A stretch of 29,982 nt of DNA from Lingula anatina (lineage: Eukaryota; Brachiopoda; Lingulata; Lingulida; Lingulidae): positions 717,175 to 747,156 of the forward strand of contig NW_019776068.1 in the NCBI RefSeq assembly GCF_001039355.2, given 5' to 3'. Below the pieces are notes generated by a model. That model was not told where the DNA came from. It saw only the letters and a list, made by a program, of their open reading frames with translations, and did no database searches. The translations under genes were made by a program, and so were the position numbers. Position 1 is the stretch's first letter. Every line of letters begins with the position of its first letter. This document shows, piece by piece, positions 22,901 to 29,982 of this stretch.

Positions 22901-23333
22901 AAAAAAAAAAAAATTATAACTGAATTCTATGAACAAAAGAAGTTTTGTTGTCACTAAGAGTTCTTCTAGTGAAATGAATTATTAGAAATACTAATTTAAG
23001 AATGCATGATTTATGATAATTAAAAAATAAGCATTTATTTTGAATTAAATCATTAATGAAAGAATTACAGGCAAGAGAGAGAGAGAGAATCAAACAGGCA
23101 CGATGCTATAAAACCCTATATATTTAACGACATATGCGATCATTACCTTCATGCAGGATATCAGAGTCGCAGACATCTGGACTTGACGGATCTGACACCA
23201 GTCCACTTCGACGGGAAGAATTCGTGGATCGTGGTTTGACGGAGAGCTTTTTGGGTTTCCTTTGGCTCTTCTTCAGTCGGTCAGTCACCACTCTTTTCTT
23301 TCCACTGCGTTTTGTGCTTGTCCTACCATCCAT
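19964..23333 (-). CDS. LIAT1: LIAT1-like protein (ligand of arginyltransferase ATE1), two coding exons
   Basis: Exon 1 is 23333-23147 and exon 2 is 20604-19964, both on the minus strand. The donor GAAG|GTAATG and acceptor CCTTTAG|GTG join in phase 1 to give 275 residues. The start is the ATG at 23333 (GCAATGG context). Residues 1-35 are Lys/Arg-rich, and a second KKSPAG-type basic stretch follows exon 2's start. A Ser-rich segment precedes the one strongly structured part, about 181-221, which holds NESIRWDYQLNDPELEEE and then YYKINRRKRYLKAAQ. This short charged block resembles the conserved LIAT1 domain (vertebrate C17orf97), a protein that binds the N-end-rule enzyme ATE1; a Lys-rich N-terminal region is also a LIAT1 trait. 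The rest looks disordered. It faces EXO5 head to head. A TAG|AAC acceptor-like site at 23348-23350 suggests an extra 5' UTR exon. The family call is from memory of the motif, so moderate. Confidence 0.6.
21079..21118. repeat. Perfect 14-bp inverted repeat, 12-nt loop
   Basis: TTGTGACTTTTCAA at 21079-21092 and its exact complement TTGAAAAGTCACAA at 21105-21118. It could fold as a stable hairpin in the intron RNA or be the paired ends of a tiny decayed transposon; no flanking target duplication was seen. Confidence 0.8.
22894..22913. repeat. A20 homopolymer
   Basis: Twenty A in a row following a C/T-rich stretch (about 22864-22890), inside the intron of the LIAT1-like gene. It reads as U20 in that transcript. 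Confidence 0.9.
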
Positions 23334-23872
23334 TGCCACTACATGTTCTACAACAGAACAGAAACACGCCTAATCTATAAAAACATACACATGTGCATGG
23401 GCAGCAGAGTTGCATCCATGCAACACTACGCAGCACTGCTATGATAAACAAAAATTTGTACACTAAAATAGAAAATATAGTTCCAGGACTGGGCGCCATT
23501 CAGCATTTGAAAACAATTAAATTTTCTATAGTTAAAAGGACCAAGTCATGTTAATAGACCTGGAGAGAAAGTTAGTCTACATTTTTGAAGTAATTAAGGA
23601 AAGTTAAAACTTTTGATCAACACTCCTACGGCGTAAGAATACAACATCATTTAATGCTTCGGGTTCAGGAGTAATGAACGTCAACACATCTGTTTCGTAT
23701 GTCTGGCCAAGATATCAGCAGCAATGCAGTGTGTTGCTCAAAAAATGGTATCATTTGAAAATCAAGTTATTTTCTGTATTAAAACATGAGAAAAATTGTT
23801 AATCGAATCAAGTAAAAATATCCTGTCTTGGACGAAGTTCCTATCATATTACTACTGCACTCATCAACAACG
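23334..23872. promoter_or_regulatory. Candidate bidirectional promoter between LIAT1-like and EXO5
   Basis: The start codons of the divergent genes are 539 bp apart, so both promoters and 5' UTRs must lie here, unless a 5' UTR exon reaches further. No TATA box is well placed for either gene. A GC-rich GGGCGCCATT, with a YY1-like CGCCAT core, lies near 23488. The assignment rests on gene arrangement, not on defined elements. Confidence 0.5.
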
Positions 23873-25637
23873 ATGGAAGCCTCTGGGTCGAGAAATTGCG
23901 CCAACTTTGAAGAAAAAAATTCCAAAGAGTCAATCGAGAGCCTGTGGGAAGATATTGATGATGGCGTTTTATCAGATATAGTGCTTGATAAAAGATCTTA
24001 TGAAGGTGTGGTGTTTTTGCAACAGTGTGATTGAAAGGCCCCCAGAAAATACGGTTTCTGATTTGTACTATTAATTTTTTGATACATAATACATATCAAA
24101 ATCAGTAGATAGGAAAGCTAACGCATTTAAATTCCGTGCTACCTGACTGTCTGGTGTCTCGACCAGTCGATAGATGTTAAACAGTAGAACTAGATTTTAA
24201 TCACAATTAAAATTAAATATTTTTTTGCATAAATTCATTGAAAATACAGTGATTAATAATTAATCTTAGCTTTAGTGCCAATTTGATGGGATTACGGAGT
24301 AATTTTAGCAGCAACTGCAGATGCATTAGTCTGAAATTTTAGACTCTGCATTATAAATGCAATAGAATTTGGATACATTTCAGAGCAAGATAATGATTCA
24401 GCAGCTCCACCTGAAGTAATACAAGTCAGCAAGAAGTTAAAAACAACTACTAGACCATTGGATCTCTTCTCCCCTGGTCGCGGATACCTGTGGGTTTCTT
24501 CATTAACGGCACAGATGTGGTGTGAGCAGAAATTACATTACAGCCTCACTCTGCCAGTAGTGGAGGTGGAAAAACCAGCAATAAGTAAAGGGACAGACTT
24601 GCATCTTGCAAGAGGTTAGTGTGCAATTTGAGCCAGTTGATCAGTATAATTTTTTTAATATGGTTATCCTATTAATTTCAACACAACCTTTTATGGATTT
24701 TAAGCCATCTACAGATGTTTCAAACATTGCATGTGTTTTCTTATATAAATAAACTTCACATAATTATGTGAAAATTTCTTGTGTAATTTTTCTCTTACTA
24801 ATATTTACTGATTACTAGTAATTATTACATACATGTACTATATACAGTCCTTTTCACATAACCGCTTCTTTTTTCCTTTCAGAACTTGCAGATCATGATG
24901 TGGTTAAAATAAAAGTTACTTCCAATGAAGATATCTGGGCAGCAAAACTACTCAATCTTTACTCTCCAGTAATCAGTTTTCTGCTTGGAACAAAGATGAG
25001 GAGAGAAATACCCATATTTGGATTTCCATTTAGTCACAATGTTTTTGTAATAGGATTGATAGACGAAATACAGTTTGACCCAGAAACATTTACTTTTGAC
25101 ATCTTGGAATTAAAGACGCGGTCTTCTTCTAGAACATTGCCATCAAAAGCTCAGAGCAAATCTCACTCTTTACAAGTCATGCTTTACAAGAAGCTATTTG
25201 ACGATTTGGTAAAAGGTCAAATTACAAAATATTCTGTGGCACAGCATTTGCGTCTTGAACTGGACAAAAACTTTGGAGAAGACATTAATAACAGTATTAC
25301 AGAACATGGGTTATCTTGTCTTAATTTATCAGAACTTATGGACTGTGTATTTGAGAAAATGAAGAGCCTTACCTGCATAAACCAGTTGCTTCTCGAATAC
25401 TGCTTTCAAGAAGACAATTCCACTATTGGTATAACAGAGGTGAAGTACAATGAAGAGTGGTTAAAGGAGACATGTGATCATTACATGAAGTATTGGAAAG
25501 GGGAAAGGCCAGTTGAAGGAGTAGATATTGAAGAAGCCTTCAAGTGCCAGTCTTGTGAATTTGCAGAAGTTTGTGAATGGAGAGAGAAAAAATCAAAGGA
25601 ACTAGCAAGAAAGAACTCAGCAAATTCCCTAAAATAA
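23873..25637 (+). CDS. EXO5: Exonuclease V (EXO5/DEM1 family), three exons
   Basis: Single-strand-specific DNA exonuclease with a PD-(D/E)XK nuclease fold and a 4Fe-4S cluster; the human protein acts in the nucleus in crosslink repair, while the yeast homologue is mitochondrial. Exons 23873-24005, 24384-24614 and 24883-25637 join in phase 1 at both junctions to give 372 residues, against 373 in human EXO5. The ATG at 23873 has a good context (ACGATGG). Visible: an acidic N-terminus (20-40), PLDLFSPGRGYLWVSSLTAQ (68-87), cluster cysteine C90, GLIDE with D182, ELKTR with E197 and K199 as the catalytic core, an SHSLQVMLYK helix, and the C-terminal cluster C343-x2-C346-x5-C352. Spacing of the four cysteines is nearly the same as in the human protein. 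All catalytic and cluster residues are intact, so the gene looks functional. An AATAAA follows at 25786. Confidence 0.93.
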
Positions 25638-25785
25638 TACAATTTTCAACCACTCCAAGCATCAGCCAACGACTGGATATGAAGTGGATAAAAGTATTGT
25701 TCTTGATGCTTTTGTCTCAATTGCATTTAGTTTCAGTTTTTATGCCAGTGAACAGTAGGTCAGCTGATACCCTTTTGTAGGATTG

Positions 25786-25791
25786 AATAAA
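25786..25791 (+). terminator. EXO5: Polyadenylation signal of EXO5
   Basis: AATAAA 149 nt after the stop codon, giving a short 3' UTR. A genomic run of 14 A starts 6 nt later (25797-25810) and could prime oligo-dT in cDNA work, so the exact cleavage point is uncertain. Confidence 0.6.
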
Positions 25792-25810
25792 CAAAGAAAA
25801 AAAAAAAAAA

Positions 25811-26830
25811 GATCTGCAGGAAGTCTATAGATACGTTGGCAACAGGAATGATTGCATGATTCAGTATAGTTCAGGGTAAAGGGCCAAAATACTAAGTTGA
25901 AGATTTAAAAAATGGTCTCTTTAGTTGAAACTGTAACTGTCCTAGTTGCAGTGCAATGTAAGCATATCTTCTGGCCATTGCAGATAGTAGTGTTGTTGTA
26001 TGAGATATGAATGTCAGATACTTTTTCACTGCTCCTTAACAGCTGTCGTATTAGAATTCCAATATACTGAAATGAATCGTGTCTAAGTATCAGTAAAATG
26101 GATGGAATCTTCAAGCTGTTGCCAGGGCATTGCGGAAATCACAACACAATTTGTTCTAAAACAATTCAATTGTATTATTTTTGGAAATACCAGATTTTGT
26201 TTAAATGTAAATTGTGATTTAGTTTTGTATTGCCTCATGTAGATATAAGAGACTTCATTGAAGTTCAAATGACATTGGACAAATTGATAAATGTCAAGAC
26301 TCGATTCAAAATAGCAACTAACATTATTAGAATGAATGATAAGAATTCATTTTCAAAATCAAGAATACATTTCTAAAGGTAAATAAAGAATTGAAACTGA
26401 AAAATTAGTTTATATCTTGATTTTATGCACTTAAAATGAAAAGTAACTGCATTTTCTATTAATTTATTTCCTGAAAACCTGAAGGAATTTGTTTACACCT
26501 ATCCACATTAAAAAAATCAAATAGCAATTAAATATGGTACTTGATTCTGATCATGATTAGTGACATATTTATCTTTGTAACAGTCTGTTCAACATCCAAT
26601 GTAGCAACCAGCATCTGTCATATTAGCCTCAAAAACTAATGCCTTTCTGAACTGAAGTATTTACTGATTTCTTAAACGAAGCATACCATTACTACAAACA
26701 AAATGAGACTCCCATTATGATTTCTTCCATAAGGCAATGTTTGTTAATGCATGTTGCAAACATGTCTTCTAGATAAGTTATTAAATGCAATCTTGGGATT
26801 ATCAATCCTTAAAAAACTGTCAAATTTGTA
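25811..26830. other. Region between the convergent EXO5 and CDK8 3' ends
   Basis: AT-rich, with no supported gene on either strand. The right part is likely the CDK8 3' UTR on the minus strand; a minus-strand AATAAA (TTTATT at 26463-26468) lies about 365 nt past the CDK8 stop and is a candidate end signal. The rest shows nothing distinct. Confidence 0.5.
26463..26468 (-). terminator. CDK8: Candidate polyadenylation signal of CDK8
   Basis: Minus-strand AATAAA, read as TTTATT on the plus strand, downstream of the stop at 26831-26833. No strong downstream element was seen. Confidence 0.35.
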
Positions 26831-29652
<2,822 letters not shown>

Positions 29653-29982
29653 TCATTTAATTGTCTTGTATTTCATAAGAATATATAAGACAACATTGTG
29701 GTCAGTATTATTTTTCCGTCAATTTAAAATAAAAGAGCTTATTCTTCATGTCTCAAGGTTTAAATTTTTATCTTGCATGTCATACAAACTCGAATGGAGA
29801 TATCACAAAAACAACATAATCAGAGCTGGTTGCCTTGTTATTAAGAAGAAAAGGGCCAATTCTTTACTGGTATGTCTAAGGGGTTTAACTTCTTCTCTTT
29901 CTCTGTCTGTTAAACATAAAACATTCACCAGAATTTAGTATTATTTGTTATATAAGAAAAAAATTAAATAATACAGATATTA

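Larger units (their letters stand above)
20605..23146 (-). other. Intron of the LIAT1-like gene (2.5 kb)
   Basis: GT-AG intron between the two coding exons. It contains a 14-bp hairpin at 21079-21118, an A20 run at 22894-22913 preceded by a pyrimidine-rich stretch, and a short GA repeat near 23075. The open frames 21340-21561 and 21629-21979 have no coding signature and I regard them as chance. Confidence 0.7.

Noticed and set aside
23334-23339. Start of the LIAT1-like protein two codons earlier
   Set aside because: That codon is GTG; the first ATG of the frame in this exon is at 23333.
23828-23872. Longer EXO5 start adding 15 residues before MEASG
   Set aside because: It would begin at TTG; the ATG at 23873 has a good context and gives the expected family length.

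Overview
The window is animal nuclear DNA and AT-rich. Its coding sequence is split into short exons with GT-AG introns of about 0.2 to 2.5 kb, and there are CA and ATTT microsatellites and A-rich tracts. The gene set is metazoan: a neurotransmitter-type glutamate transporter, a CDK8-family Mediator kinase, exonuclease V and a LIAT1-like protein. Compact introns and a retroelement scrap with a GATGATG-type end suggest an invertebrate, perhaps a mollusc or other lophotrochozoan. That last placement is inference.

Layout, left to right. (1) 807-8426, plus strand: a nine-exon SLC1A/EAAT gene, 564 residues, apparently complete from ATG to stop. A possible alternative last exon lies at 9234-9319, and a long 3' UTR may run to about 12250. 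Inside this gene a 1687-bp block (1153-2839) is repeated at 2841-4527 across a single N. This looks like two contig ends that were never merged, and it leaves a cut-off second copy of exon 2. (2) 12250-15147: no convincing gene. It holds a 963-N gap (13758-14720) whose two sides are the same 219-bp sequence, again suggesting an unmerged overlap. (3) 15148-15711, plus strand: a single-exon gene for an unrecognised 187-residue protein. (4) 15712-19963: no convincing gene. It holds A-rich repeats, a tiny retroelement 3' end with a 13-bp target-site duplication, and a G13/C13 pair. (5) 23333-19964, minus strand: a two-exon LIAT1-like gene. (6) 23873-25637, plus strand: three-exon EXO5, head to head with the LIAT1-like gene. 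(7) 29594-26831, minus strand: the last six exons of a CDK8/CDK19 gene, tail to tail with EXO5. Its 5' part lies beyond the window.

The genes do not form an operon or an obvious functional cluster. The one arrangement that may matter for regulation is the 539-bp gap between the LIAT1-like and EXO5 start codons, a candidate bidirectional promoter. No new multi-gene system is evident. The best leads are the possible alternative transporter C-terminus, unusual residues in the transporter gates, the orphan 187-residue protein, and the two assembly joints that affect the gene model.
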